Assembly (NCBI RefSeq): GCF_000247695.1
Contig: NW_004624732.1
Span: 17,221,059 to 17,285,058, forward strand
Direction of reading: 5' to 3'
Length of the DNA: 64,000 nt
DNA from: Heterocephalus glaber
Taxonomy: Eukaryota > Chordata > Mammalia > Rodentia > Bathyergidae
Shown here: piece by piece, positions 26,737 through 38,326 of the stretch
Layout: every line of letters begins with the position of its first letter
Numbering within the stretch: position 1 is the first letter of the stretch
Made by a program: the position numbers and the translations under genes
Notes under the pieces: model-generated
The model's input: only the letters and a program-made list of their open reading frames with translations
The model's database searches: none
What the model was told of the DNA's origin: nothing

Positions 26737-28283
26737 TGGTGGCAGCCGCAGGGAGACCTCGAAGAGCAGGGTGAAGCAGGTCACAGGTCACTTGCAAACG
26801 GGGCCCACTGGAAACTGCTGAGAGACCCCACACCCATTCACCAGAAGGCACGGAAGGCACATGCATCCTGGGAAGAGTGGGAAGAAGGAAGCAGGGCCAG
26901 CCCAGGCATTCTTGATGCTCCCCAAGGCAGGGTCTGACAGATCCATAAGTCCAGCCCGCTGGGGCAGGCAAGCATGCTGAAAAGATGCCCCAGGTGTGGT
27001 GGGCATGGTAGGGCCTCTGGGCGAGGTGGTGTACCTGCTGTCCCATCCCTTTCGCTGTCACATCAGCTAATGGTTTGGAAAAAGAGACAGGGACCCTGGA
27101 GAGAGGACAAGCCAAGCCAGGAGCCAGTCCTACACCAACTATGCACTCACCTGCGCTCACCCTGCTGTGCAGGCCAGCAGGGCAAGAGGTCAGCTTCAGG
27201 CAGCCAACCCAGCACCCTCCCTGGGACACAGGAGCTCCTAGCTCAGCCTCCTATAGCTGTCCAGGCCAGGGTCACCCTGCTGAGGCAGAGAAAACTCCAG
27301 TCCAACCCCTGGAACCCTACTCCCCTCAATAGCCCATTGGCAGAGCCCAAAGTGCAGCTTGGCCTTGAGGGGCCACCAGGCAGACGGGGCTCTGGCAGGA
27401 AGGGGGGTGGGCACCACGAACTCCCCTACCCTCCCAGACCTGCCCCACCCATTGCTATAACCTTTACTCAAGGGCTCATAGACCACCATCCCACAACCCC
27501 ATGCATGAAGGTATGATTAGGCTCTATCAGCTGGGGCTGGGGACCAGAGCTGCTGCCCGTGAGCCATACCCTGGGCCATGGTGGTTCTCGGTGATCAGGA
27601 AGGGCACTGAGACCCTCAGATTCTTGACCAGGGCTGCCCCACCCCACCCAGGTGCTCAGCCCTGCCCACCATGGCTCTCCTGCCACTTCCCTGACCCTCT
27701 CAGAGGCTGGCCAGCGGCCTGCTAGAAGCCATGCTGATATTCACTGTAAGCACTTGCCCCATGCCATGTCCCTGGCCCTGGCAGGGCACAGGCATTGCCT
27801 GAGGCTGCATGCTGACCCTGCAGTAGAACAGGCCCCTCCTCCCTGCTTCCAGTTTCACCAGGCCACTGCTGGGTCTCACCATGGAGTAAAGGGTTGTCAC
27901 GAAGGGTGGGGGACTCCCATACCCCTGGAAGGAGCAGTTTCGTCCTTGTTTGCCTGCACACGGCCCCACCCTCAGTCCTCTGTGCCTGCTATTGCACCTG
28001 GGGTCCAAAGGCAGGATGAGCTCTGGGTGGGCATCATCCAGCCCAGCCCAACCCAGGGCTGCCTCCCTCTCAAGTGTCACACCGGAGATGTGGGCGCCCA
28101 AGTGAGTGATGGATGGCTCTTTGGAAGGGTGGCCCCCATCAGCATCAGGAGGCGGGGCTCTGGTGCTCTTCATTTGGGCTGTTTCTGGGAGAAGGGTGGG
28201 GGGTATTGGGGGAGCCCTGCAGTCCTTCGTTCTCAGGCCATGGTCTCCTGTCCAGAAGTGAGCTCCCTGAGTGTTGCCTCTCT

Positions 28284-28291
28284 TGTACATA
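28284..28291 (+). promoter_or_regulatory. Pumilio response element in HS6ST1 3'UTR
   Basis: TGTACATA matches the PUM1/PUM2 consensus UGUANAUA exactly. It lies in a locally AU-rich patch of an otherwise GC-rich 3'UTR on the sense strand. A PUM site would be expected to lower mRNA stability or translation; binding is inferred. Confidence 0.5.
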
Positions 28292-28710
28292 TTATGTGTT
28301 AACTACCCTGCTGTCCCCACTCACATGGAAGCACGGGTCTCCTCTAGGTCTCTGCTGCATTTGGAAAACAGTCCCATCCCAGGCCAGCAACAGGCTGAGC
28401 CATCTCGGGCCCACAGCTGTCCGGCCGGCACTTCCTGCTCAGGCCACCTCCTTTGGTGTGAAGCTTCCTTGTGCTCACAGCATCTCCCAGGACCTCACAG
28501 GTCAGGGCAGCCCCATCCCTACTCTGAGGGCTCTGCCCCCACACCGGGGCTTCCCTGGGTGAGTGGACCCAGTGGTCACCAGGCACCCTGTGGACCTGCG
28601 GATGCGCCCTCCTGGAGGGGAGCCTGGAACAGCAGAACTGTCCAAGCAACAAGTCTGTGAACTTTTTGGGAACTGGAACTGTCTCACTTGAACCCAGGAG
28701 CGTTTAAAGC

Positions 28711-28723
28711 TTTATTTATTTAT
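28711..28723 (+). promoter_or_regulatory. AU-rich element in HS6ST1 3'UTR
   Basis: TTTATTTATTTAT gives overlapping AUUUA pentamers about 130 bases before the poly(A) signal. Such elements recruit TTP/HuR-class proteins and shorten mRNA half-life. The function here is inferred. Confidence 0.5.
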
Positions 28724-28854
28724 AGCTTCTTATTAAAAAAAGTGTTGAGAAGAAATCTTTTGGTTATTCATACAAAAAAAGAGTTGATGACGGAGAAGCA
28801 AGTCATAATCACCCAATTGTTTCTGTCTAGGTTGAGAATGAATGTTAGCAGACG

Positions 28855-28860
28855 AATAAA
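28855..28860 (+). terminator. HS6ST1: HS6ST1 poly(A) signal
   Basis: A canonical AATAAA is followed by a strongly GU-rich stretch (about 28873-28908, repeated TGTGG/TGGTG), as expected of a downstream CstF-binding element. Cleavage is expected near 28,875-28,880. Confidence 0.85.
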
Positions 28861-29210
28861 CCTGAAAAGGACCGCTGTGTGCTGTGGTCTGTGGTGGTGT
28901 GGTGTCCCCCCCAGCCTCCTCCCATGTCACTGTCCACACAGTGTCCCTGAGCCTGAGCACGTGTGGCTTTCAGACTCCTGGGGGTGCTGGGGAGTGAGGC
29001 ACTGTCATTGAAAACTGACTCTCATCACCCCCAAGTAGCAGTTTATTAACCATTTACTACACTATTGAAAAGTTGGCACCAGGCGAGAGACTGCCAGGAC
29101 TGTTGGTGCCCTTGGGTCACATTTGCAGTGATCTCTTTACCCCTCCACTTTGATTTGGAACAACTTCAAATGACAAAGGTAAAAAATAATTCATAGACAC
29201 ACATAAACTG

Positions 29211-29370
29211 TACTAGTTTCTTTTCTGTTGCCAGTAACAGCCACACAGCTGTGGAGTTACTACACAGCACTGCACACCTGTGAGTCACCAAGGAAACAGG
29301 TTTATTTGGCTCACAGTTTGGGCCTGGGTGAGGTAGAGGGGCTCCATCTGATGATGGCCTGCAGGACAGA
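29211..29370 (-). repeat. MaLR-like LTR fragment
   Basis: It opens TACTAGTTTCTTTTCTGTTG and includes GGTTTATTTGGCTCACAGTT, typical of reversed MST/MLT1 LTR 3' ends. Its lower-strand 5' limit is unclear. Confidence 0.5.
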
Positions 29371-29897
29371 GTGAGCACCCTCTGCGTGTGAGTGTGTGTC
29401 CTCAGTCACAGGGCCACCCTGAGATGGGATCCAGTCTCCTCCCAAGGCTCCAGCCCTCCCTGCCCTTGGCCCCGCACAGTGGGGGTGAAGTCCGCCCATG
29501 GGAAGCCCCGGAACTCCCTACATCAAAACCATGGTGGACTAGTCCCAGAGGTAGCATTTCCTCACACGCTTTTACCCTGTGCTCACACTCGCCTGTCTAA
29601 ACACATGCACACTCACTTTTCTGCAGCATTTAGAGATGGGCAGTGGTCATCAGAATATTCCCATCCTTACATGACTTGGAAGCAGCATTCAGCTGCACCC
29701 TGTTAGCGTATCTCTGAGCTTACTGTTGACACAAATTGTCATCCAGGACACTCATGCCAAGTCTCCAGTGGACCTAGTGAGTGACACCTTCAAAAGGCTT
29801 TGTGGCCCCAGGACTACAGTCTTCCTCATGCCTCCTGTCTCCTTTACCACACAACCTCCATTTTCATCTCGGCAGAATTTGGTGTGAGTTTCACTTT

Positions 29898-30065
29898 GAA
29901 CTACTGCTGCTCCACCACCAGGCCACATCTCCAGCCCTTTTTATTATTCTGAGACAGTGTCTTGCTAAATCACTAAATTCCCCAGGCTAGACTTAAACTT
30001 GTGATCCTCCTGCCTCAGCCTCCCGGAGTGCCAGGAGTACAGGTCTGTGCCACCACACCAAGCTC
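29898..30065 (-). repeat. B1+ID composite (B4-like)
   Basis: A reversed ID end (CACATCTCCAGCCC) joins a reversed B1 (CCCCAGGCTAGACTTAAACT, CTCCTGCCTCAGCCTCCCGG). Confidence 0.65.
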
Positions 30066-32002
30066 AGTTGTCCCTTGAAAGTTTTGCAGCATCTGCTTGT
30101 GATCAGATGCATTTCAACATCTTGAGCCAAGTGCACCGCGACAGGTGGCTCTCTGGGCTGGGACCCTGAAGAGTACAGTGCTGTTGTGAAGGGCAGGGGC
30201 TGCTTCTCCCCTGCGCTGGGGAGGAGTGGGGAGCAGCAGGGAATCCAGACTGCCCCAGGGAACCCAGGAAGGTGGTTGGGTGTGTGGATGGCAGGGGACC
30301 CTTTTCCAGGGAGGTCTCACCACAGGGCCTCAAGGCGCCCTCCTTCTGGGGTCTGGTCTTGCCCCTGCCACCAACACGCAGCAGCAGCAGCAAGACCTTT
30401 CGAGAGTGCTCTGCCAGGCTGGGTCTTGGACCCTAGCTGGACCACTGGCCTGCCTGGTCCCCCTCAGAAAGGGGAGCCAGTGAGGCTCCAGCTGCTTCCT
30501 GCCCAGGAGCCTGGCCTGGCCTGGCCAAGGCCTTCACCCAGCCCCACCCTGCCATGAAGGCAGAGTCTTTAGCCCTGCTTGAGAGGGCTATTAAAGCAGA
30601 GTCCTGGGCCAAGCAGACCCTCTGCCAAGGTCACTGAAGAGCAGAGCCACAGGCCCAGTCTCCTCTGGGCCCCTTCAAGGACTGTCCTCTTTCCCTTCAT
30701 TTCCTCTGAAGAGCAGTGACAATTTTCACCTGTCCCTCCTGGCCAAGGCCAGCTTGTTCCCTACCCCCAGGGCCTCCCGGACAGCTCCACCTTCCTGTGT
30801 GTGAGCAAGCCCTGGGTTGGGAGCGGGTCTTGGGGCAGCCAGGAAGGTCTGAACGACACAGCAACCTGGACTCCCCCACAACGCAGCCCTGTGGAAGGCG
30901 CTGCCCTCCTCCTGGCTCCAAGCTCCCTTCCCTCTGGAGGTGAAGGACAGGTCCACTCAAAGGGACATCCTGAGTTTGCACAGACTATTGGGGCCTCCAG
31001 GCCTTGCCCTGTCTCTAGGCAGCCTCAGACCCAGAACAAGCTCACCCTGGTGGTGCCGAGGTGCTCAGTGCGGGGATGTCCAGGGCAGTGGGGCCTCAGG
31101 TCACCTTCCTAGGGCTCCCCCACCACTGCGCAGGCAGCTCTGCCCTTCAAAAATGTCACCCTTCTGGTCCCTGCGGCTGGCCTGGCCCACTCCCCCTCCC
31201 ACACCCCCGTTCTCCGCTGCAGACTCCAGCCCCGTGACTCTGTGTGTGAGAAGCAGCCCAGTACTTGGGAAAACTTTTCTTTCTCAAACAAAAAGCCTGG
31301 CACTCAGACTCAGCGGCGACTCCAGGGAGCCGGCTGGGCCTCTTTGTCCCCGCGAGGCCACCCTCCAGGGAGAGAGCTAAGGGATGGCCTGGCTTCTGGG
31401 GACAAAGCCCCCACTCCACTTCCTAGGGAGTGAGGGCTTCCACCCGCCGGCCTGCAAGCCCTTCTCCAGGCCAGCGGGGCGCACAGTCAGTCTGAACTCG
31501 GGACCACAGAGAGGGAAAGGTCCTGCATGGGAAGAGCCCCAAGTCCCTGCCCCGTTCAGCTGGCTCTCTGTATAGGAAGGGACCTTTCCATTTCAGAGTA
31601 TTTGAAGCAGAGCCTGCAGAATCATCCCTTGATAGCTGTTCTCCCTTCCTTCCCTGGTAACAGAACCTCCAAATCACAGTGGAAACAGACAGCTAAGATC
31701 AAGACTATATTTCCCATGAACCATGAACCATCCTGACCAATAGAGTACCAGAAATGTCATTTGCATCTTAAAGAAACCATCCTAAAAGAAAAGCAGCAGG
31801 CCCTCTTCCTCCTTTCCCCCTACCTAATAGCTACAATGAGGATGTGATAGCTGGAGCTCAAGCAGCCATCTTGGACAGTGAAGTAGAAGCCATGTGTTGA
31901 GTATGGTACAGCAATAACATAGGCTCCTGATGATTATGCAAAGTTCCTAACAGCTTTGGGCTGCCTATTTTAAAACTATCCATGTAAGAAATAACCATAT
32001 AC

Positions 32003-32281
32003 CAGCCAGGCATGCAGGTACACACCTGTAATCTCAGCACTTGAGAGGCAGAAGTAGGAGAACTGCCTTAAATTCAAGTCCAGTCTGAACTGCATAGCAC
32101 GACAATGTCTCAAAAAAAAAAAAAAAAAAGAGTCTGGAGTAGTGATGCACACCTCTAATCCCAGCACTTGGGAGGCTGAGCCAGGAGGATTGCCATGAGT
32201 TAGAGGCCAGCCAAGGCTACATAGTGATTTCAAGGTCAGCCTAAACTAAAAGCGAGACCCTGTCTCAAAAACAAACAGAAA
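32003..32281 (+). repeat. Two tandem B1 SINEs
   Basis: The first B1 (32003-32129) ends in an A-run that borders the second (32130-32281). The second has the internal duplication (CTACATAGTGATTTCAAGG). Confidence 0.85.
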
Positions 32282-32283
32282 AG

Positions 32284-32378
32284 AGGGCCAGGGATTTAGC
32301 TCAGTGGTGCCACCACCTGCCTCGCAAACACAAGTCCTGAGTTCGATATCCGGTACCAAAAAGAAAAATAGAAAAGAA
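32284..32378 (+). repeat. ID-like SINE
   Basis: A full-length young element with TTTAGCTCAGTGG (box A) and GAGTTCGAT (box B part), ending GGTACC and an A-rich tail. Confidence 0.9.
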
Positions 32379-32845
32379 ACGAAATAACCATGTACCTTGT
32401 TGAAGCCACTGTTGCTTGATGTTTCTGTCACTTTTAACTAACCCTAATCCTAACACCACTAGAGATCAAATTGCTGCAAGAAAACAGGGTGGGAGGCCAC
32501 AGCCCAAGTGATGATACACCCCTTCCCACCAGCTGTGGACATGCACTGCCCAGTGCCCACCCACCTGCTGCTCTTGGCTTCCCTTCTGTGGGAGTGTTAG
32601 AATGCAGAGTGCAGAGGGAGACCCTTCCTTCTGTACCTTGTGACTTTTGAAACGTGTGAACAAATTACCTGCTTAACACCTACTCAGCTGAAAATAAGAA
32701 CAAAAACGAAACGAAAGAGAAACACTAAATTCATGATTGATTTTTCTCAAGTCAGAGAATAAAGACAGAACGTGATTCAGGCTAGAGTAATAAGGAACTT
32801 TACTGTAACATTTTACAAGTTTTAATTAGAAAATAAGGCATACGA

Positions 32846-33030
32846 AGCCAGGCAGAGTGGTGCACACCTGTAATGCCAGCACTCTGGGAAGCTGAGGCAG
32901 GATGATTGCAAGTTCAAGCCTAGCCTGGGCAATTTAGTGACTTAGGGAGAAAATGTTTCAAAATAAAAAAATTTAAAAAGGGCTAAGGATGCAGCTAGGT
33001 TAATTCCCAGGGCTACAAATAGGAAAAGAA
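32846..33030 (+). repeat. B1+ID composite (B4-like)
   Basis: B1 (AGCCAGGCAGAGTGGTGCAC) followed by a short A-rich joint and a decayed ID (GGGCTAAGGATGCAGCTAGG). Confidence 0.65.
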
Positions 33031-33099
33031 GAAGAGGAAAAGGAAGAAAACAAGACATATGAATGAAAGAACGATAGTGACAGTGGTATAGGAAAAATA

Positions 33100-33500
33100 A
33101 CTCCTGACCTGACTGCTGTCAGATGTCCCAAGTTCATGGTCTCAGGACCTCAGGAATGAAGTCATAAAGCAAAGGAGGAAGTCAGGAGAGTTTTATTGGA
33201 AATAAAGGAAAGAATAGCTCCTGAATTTCCAGGAGGGGTGCCAAGTGGGCAGCCACCAAGGCCCTTTGTCAGGGTAATTTATACAGCAGAGTCACAAAGT
33301 GGGTACGATGTGGGACAAACAATAATCAACCGTAGGAGTACAGGAATAGCCACTTAGCTAATGCTGATCCAGTAGGGAAATGAGTCACGTAGCAAGACCT
33401 TCCTGGAAAGGCAGAGGAGTGTGGGTCCAGGTGTACTGGTTCCCACCTATGTGTCTGGTGTCTGCTGGGCACACTGGACCACTTGGTGCTAGTTACAGTC
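33100..33500 (-). repeat. Probable endogenous-retrovirus solo LTR
   Basis: On the minus strand it reads CCAATAAAACTCTCCTGAC near 33197-33180, an R/U5-like poly(A) signal with its downstream bases. The remaining sequence has no coding match. The limits are approximate. Confidence 0.4.
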
Positions 33501-34771
33501 TAACCTCGAGTTGCTGTATCTCTGGGTAGAAATGCAGGGCTGCCTATTGCATCTCCATCCTGAGAGGCCTGGCCTTCTTCAGATTTGCCTCCAGCCACAA
33601 TTCTCATGTCTTTATTTTTGTGCTGACTTCCTTGAGGGCCAAGTCCCTCTCAAACTGTATATTAATTTCTCTCTAATTTGCTGTCTATACTAATAGGTAC
33701 ATTTATATACTGTATAAGTATTTTATAGAATATGAGTAATATGAATAAACAACAGATTATAAAATCACATTCTGTTCACACTTCTGCATGGGTTTATGTG
33801 TCTACACACATCATTTGAAGCAGCTTTCCTGAGAGGCAAGGGTAGAAGCAAAGGCTCGGGCTTCTGCGGCAGGAAGGGGCCTAGTGTGGACAGCTGGACA
33901 CAAGGATGCCCAGGACATGGACCAAGGACCAGGCCGGATGAGGACTCCTCCGTGGCCATAGCCATGGCAGGGAAGGGAACCATGTGGGGGTGAGGGACTC
34001 AGAGTACCTGTTTCCTATTATTTTGCTGGGTTCATTGCAGCAATCGTGATACTAGGGTGATCCAGCCTTCCCCACATATGTGTGGGCCTGCTCCAGGGTG
34101 CTCCTGAGGAGTCCTCCTGACTCCTGTGCCCAGGCGCAGTCAAGGCCCCATGCACAGCAGGTGTCCCAGCTCAGGAGCTGGGCTGCTAGGTTTCTGCTCA
34201 GCTCCCTGGAGGACAGACCCCGCCTCTGCTCCGCCGGGAGTGGCCTGGCTGTGATCACATGACTCAAGCAGAACCAATCAGATCACAGCCCAAGATTTTT
34301 CTATAGAAGCTGGTTAAGGAGCCCTTTCTCCTTTGCCACAGCTCCAAGGTAGAGCCAAGAGCGCATTAGAGCTATACCATCTGGCTCTTGGAGATTCAGG
34401 AAGAAGGATAAAGGTACCACCTCAATGAGGCTGGAGGCCTTGGATCACCTATCTCTGAGGCCTGTGCTGCCCTGACTTCCCATTTGTGGCCCATGAGCCC
34501 AGAAATATCATTGTTGTGCCTGGGACACTCCGCCTTGGGCTCCACCACGGCAGTGTGTCTGGTGCACGAACCGAAGGGAAAGTGGGGAGGCCCTGGAGGC
34601 TCAGTTTGCCCCCAAGGTCACAGAGGAATCACAAGATTTGTTGCTCTGCCTCATCAAGCACCTTCCTTGAGAGCAAAGAGCTCAGAAGCCAAGGCCTGGG
34701 ATTTGTGCAGTGACCCTTCAGAAAATGCTATCTCAAGTGGCTGGGTCGCTTTCCCATTTTCATCTCGGGTA

Positions 34772-35070
34772 CAGCCAGCCCTCCGTGTCCAAGGATTCCT
34801 ATCCAAGAGTTCGACCAACTTCTCAGTGTAATTTAATCTATTGCACTTGTGTAGACTTTGTCTTGTCACTATTCCTCAAACAATACAGTAACAACTATTG
34901 GCCAGCGTTTATACTGAATTAGGTAGTACACGTCATCTAGAGATGATTCAGGAGGTGGTGCTCAGCTCCTATGCAAACACCGAACCATTTTATGTAACGG
35001 ACTTGAGCATCTGGGTGTTTGGGTCTCCAAGGGGGCTCCTGGCGCCAATCTGTGGAGTCTGAGGGTCAGC
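34772..35070 (+). mobile_element. MER2-like (Tigger family) DNA transposon
   Basis: It begins CAGCCAGCCCTCCGTGTCCA, has the AACAATACAGTAACAACTAT middle and TTATGTAACGGACTTGAGCA, and ends GAGGGTCAGC. TA flanks both ends (34770-34771, 35071-35072), the pogo/Tigger target duplication. It is non-coding. Confidence 0.8.
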
Positions 35071-35074
35071 TACA

Positions 35075-35900
35075 CTGATTCTACTCATAGATTTAGTGTT
35101 TTTTTCCTTCTCCTTACTTTGAGTTTACTTTATACTTCTTTTTCTGGGTTTGGGGCTGTGAGTTTATATCCCTGATGTGAGGCAGCTCTTCTCATATTAG
35201 CCTTCTGTGCTGTAGCTTTCCCTCTAGGCACAGCTTCAGCTGCACTCCACAAACTTCACTGTGGCATTTGCATTTTCATTCTTTTTTTTTTTTTTAATTT
35301 TGAGACTTCCTCTTTGACTCCGACTCGTGGATTGCTCAAAAAGATATTCTAAAAAAAAAAAAAAAGGTATTCTTTAGTTCCCAAATATCTGGAGATTTTC
35401 CTGTTATCTTTCTGTTACTGATCTCTAGTTTTATTCCTGTGGCATGGTCAGAGGATGTACATGATGACTTCAATTTGTTGCACTCTCTGTGTCACCTTGT
35501 GTGTGGTCTGTCTCTGTGTTCGGAGGGCACTTGGAAAGGCATAGGCTGCCGATGTTGGGTGGAGTAATGTATTCTATAAAAGCCAGTTGTTCTGTCCTTG
35601 CCAATTTCTGTCTAGTTTGAACAATGTTTGAGAGGGGCACTGAAATCTCCAAACTGTAATTGTGAATGTATCTGTTTCTCTTTTCTCAGTTTCACTTTAT
35701 GTATTTTATAACTATCTTATCTGGTACATATACATTTAAAATGTCTAGGCCTTCTTGGTGATTTTTACCCTTTTAGAATTATATATTGTCCTTTACTGTC
35801 CCTAGAAGTTTTCTTTGCTCTGGGATATACTTCTTGATATTTTGACCAATGTCTGCATAATATACAATTTTTCATCCCTTTACTTTTGGGTTTTTTTTCT
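35075..35900 (-). repeat. Old L1 ORF2 fragment
   Basis: The reversed pattern includes CCCAAATATCTGGAGATTTT, TCTGTTACTGATCTCTAGTT and GTTGGGTGGAGTAATGTATT, well-known stretches of decayed mammalian L1. A young B1 follows. Confidence 0.75.
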
Positions 35901-35910
35901 TTTCTTTTTT

Positions 35911-36026
35911 CTTTTTTTTTTGACAGGCTCTCCTAGGTATTCCAGGCTGGCCTCAATCTCACAGCAATCCTCCAGCATCAGCCTCCCTAGTGTTGGGATT
36001 ATAGGTGTGCCCCACCACGCCCAGCT
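35911..36026 (-). repeat. B1 SINE
   Basis: Reversed B1 (CCAGGCTGGCCTCAATCTCA, GGGATTATAGGTGTG). A short reversed ID piece lies at about 36106-36168. Confidence 0.8.
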
Positions 36027-36239
36027 TTTCTATTCCTCTTATGTAAATACCAGAGTGGAATTTCTGGGCCATATCAAAGTACTTTCTTCTTTTTCTTTTC
36101 TTTCCTTCTTTCCAGGGCCTTGTGCGGGCTAAGCAGGCGCTGTACCATTGAACTCCACCCACCTGTAAATGTTGTAATGAACCTCCAGCCCTGGGCAGTA
36201 GATGTGGACTTCCCTAACCCACCCCCTTCTCCAACTGTT

Positions 36240-36540
36240 GATGACAATCGCTTCCATTTTAGTCACTCCACTTGAACGGCAGGATCTCATTGGAGCTTTT
36301 AATTTTCATTAACAGGTAAGTAATGACAGATATGCTCATGAGCCATTTGGACATCTTTTGGGATGTGTCTTTTGCTCATTTTTAAAAAAGTTATTTTTTA
36401 CAACAGCTTAAACTCATAGCATAAACTTCCCAAATTAATAAGTTCTAAATTATTAATTTTTCTGTTTATTTTATGGCACTTTTTGTGTCTTTTTGCTAAA
36501 GGAAATATAAGTGTAAGTGTTTTGTGACACTTCTAGGAAG
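36240..36540 (-). repeat. Old L1 3' fragment
   Basis: It contains ATGAGCCATTTGGACATCTT and TTTTGCTCATTTTT, resembling reversed L1 3' sequence. Confidence 0.4.
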
Positions 36541-36544
36541 CCTC

Positions 36545-36843
36545 TTTTAATTTTTTTTTGGAAGCATCTTATAAGAGGACATACTCCTCATCTTTCTTTC
36601 CTCTATCCAGCTGCCTGGAACATACATGTGATGGCTGGAGTGCTGGCATCCATCTTAACAATGAAGTGGACATAGGACTAAAAGGCCCAAGACTGAAGGA
36701 GCTTGAGACATCGTGAAGATACAGCCACAAAACTGTCTACTTTCATACTTCTTGTACATGAGACAGAAATAAACTTCTATCTTGTATTAGCCTATATTAT
36801 TCAGGACTATTCCTCACAGCTGAGCCAGTAATAACTAATACAT
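36545..36843 (+). repeat. MLT1-like LTR fragment
   Basis: It has GAGACAGAAATAAACTTCTA followed by TCTTGTATTAGCC and ends AGTAATAACTAATAC, the usual 3' end of old MaLR LTRs. This is the same type as the split LTR at 31.6-32.4 kb. Confidence 0.55.
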
Positions 36844-37043
36844 AAAGATCAATTAGCAAACTCACTACCCTTCCATTTTCACTAGTCATCTAATGAGCTT
36901 ATAAAAAAAAATGAGGACACCTATGATTTAAGTTGGGCCCAAGTGGGTGACCCCAGCATCTTATTTTTCAAGTCTCTTCCAGATATTCTGCATGGGCTGT
37001 TAAGCTTGAGAACTGGTGCTTCCAATCTGGTGCTTAAACTGAG

Positions 37044-37216
37044 CCCGTAATGTCAACACTCTAGGAGGCTGAGGCAGGAGGATCACATGTTCAAGCCCAG
37101 TCTAGGCATCTCAGCAACTTAGTGAGATCCTTTGTCAAAATAAAAAACAAAAATAAAAGGGCTGGGATGTAGCTCAGTGATAAGGCTCTGAGTTCAATCC
37201 CTAGTACTGGGGAAAA
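37044..37216 (+). repeat. B1+ID composite (B4-like)
   Basis: B1 (GGAGGCTGAGGCAGGAGGAT) is followed by an A-rich joint and ID (GGGCTGGGATGTAGCTCAGT, ending CTAGTACTGGG). Confidence 0.75.
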
Positions 37217-37700
37217 TCAAGGAGCAAGCCCCAAATGAGACCCCCATCAGGGCTGTCCCACATAGACAGTGGCTGGTTGCTAGTGATCAGATGGGGCTCC
37301 CTGGCATCATGGTCTTGGTGGCAGAGCTTTTGGCCTCTGCTGAGGAATGGACCAAAGCACAGGCTTCAGGAAACCAAACAGAACTGAGCTCCTGGTCTGC
37401 ACTGGGCCCTGAACTGGGCACTGCTGCAGCCAGTCATAGATAGTGGCCACACCCAGGAGCTAGCTCCTTTGCTGCAGCCAGGATCTTCGGGACAACACTG
37501 CCCACAGACCCCAGGGTGCCTGAGCATCTGGTGAGACAGCAGGTTTCAGAGGACCACATGTGACACCTCTATCCACAGCAGGAGGAGAGGCCTGGCTCCT
37601 GGCCGAACTCCTCCAGACGACCCCAGCTGACCTGAATCGAGCTTCCTTGGAAACAGCAACAGCTGCTGATCTGCCCAGGAAACTCAGAGGGTGCTGCCAC

Positions 37701-38219
37701 TCACCCACCTTGGCTCCCCTGGCCAGGAAGCCAGCAGTCAAAGGTGGGCCTCTGTCCTCCAGCACTGCCCAGGGCCACAGAGAGGAGAAAGAGGAAGGCC
37801 ATGAGCAGACACGACAAGAAGACAGCCTCTCCAAGCAAAGAGAAAGGCGCAGGAGAAACTACCCGCACCACACTTAAGATCTTGCACCTCCAGCTGCTAG
37901 CACAATGAGAACAAGAGCGGCTGTTGTTCTTGTGGCATTGTCTGCGAGCGTGGCCTGGACAGTGCGGGTACCGCCGCAGGTCCCTTCTGGATGGTGCAGG
38001 CCAGCCCAGCCTCCCGCTCGTGGCCCGCATCCTCCAGCCAGCGCCCTCCACCTCCGCCTGGCAGGGTGGGGTCCCTCCAAGGCCACCCCCAATAGAGCTC
38101 CTTTCCACCTCACCCTGCCCACAACCTCTGCTCCCCTGCCAAATCCCTGATTCCAGTTTGGAGACCTCCATTTTTCCCCTGGCTCTACCAAGTAGATTGA
38201 CTTCATAAATTTCGCCCAA
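37701..38219 (-). other. Unassigned GC-rich open frame
   Basis: An open frame of 172 codons on the minus strand borders the CpG-rich block, with shorter open frames overlapping on both strands. A hydrophobic stretch (MAFLFLLSVALGSAGG) looks like a signal peptide but is followed by a stop 17 residues later. I recognise no domain and would not call it a gene without transcript or conservation support. Confidence 0.15.
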
Positions 38220-38302
38220 AAGGAAATTATAAGCCCACTGCGGAATTTAAAAACGACTAACCAAATGAGAAAACAAAGGTGGTTCGCTCAGAGTATGCTG
38301 CG

Positions 38303-38326
38303 CACGTGAGTGGCCACCCTCACGTG
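38303..38326. promoter_or_regulatory. Pair of CACGTG E-boxes
   Basis: CACGTG occurs at 38303-38308 and 38321-38326, 18 bases apart start to start, at the edge of the CpG-rich block. It is the palindromic site of USF, MYC/MAX and TFE-type factors. Binding is inferred. Confidence 0.45.

Larger units (their letters stand above)
26737..28880 (+). other. HS6ST1: HS6ST1 3' untranslated region
   Basis: This sequence follows the TAG stop and ends at an inferred cleavage site near 28,875-28,880, just after AATAAA at 28855-28860. About 2.1 kb long and GC-rich for most of its length, it becomes AU-rich in the last 250 bases. It holds no SINE or L1 that I can see, as expected for a selected exon. It includes a Pumilio-type element (28284-28291) and an AU-rich element (28711-28723). 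Long open frames on both strands (27.65-28.3 kb) are by-products of GC richness. The end position is inferred from signals, not from a transcript. Confidence 0.85.
31640..32450 (+). repeat. Ancient LTR (MLT1-like) split by a SINE cluster
   Basis: The left part (to about 31997) has AAGCAGCCATCTTGGACAGT. The right part (from about 32379) has TTGAAGCCACTGTTGC and TAACTAACCCTAATCC, the usual LTR end. The break is flanked by GAAATAACCAT on both sides, so the three SINEs between inserted later. Confidence 0.55.

Noticed and set aside
26191..26784. Antisense open frame of 197 codons over the HS6ST1 exon
   Set aside because: It is a shadow of the real coding exon; its leucine/valine-rich translation comes from the reversed GC-rich codons.
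27652..28302. Open frame of 216 codons on the plus strand, with a 196-codon frame on the other strand (27700-28290)
   Set aside because: Both lie in the GC-rich HS6ST1 3'UTR, show no domain and mirror each other, as expected from low stop-codon frequency.
32436..32455. TAACTAACCCTAATCCTAAC looks like an interstitial telomere repeat
   Set aside because: It is the normal 3' end of the old MLT1-like LTR and is not a TTAGGG array.
37741..37800. Signal-peptide-like MAFLFLLSVALGSAGG on the minus strand, reminiscent of a pancreatic protease leader
   Set aside because: The frame ends 17 residues later and no protease motif follows nearby; the likeness is probably chance.
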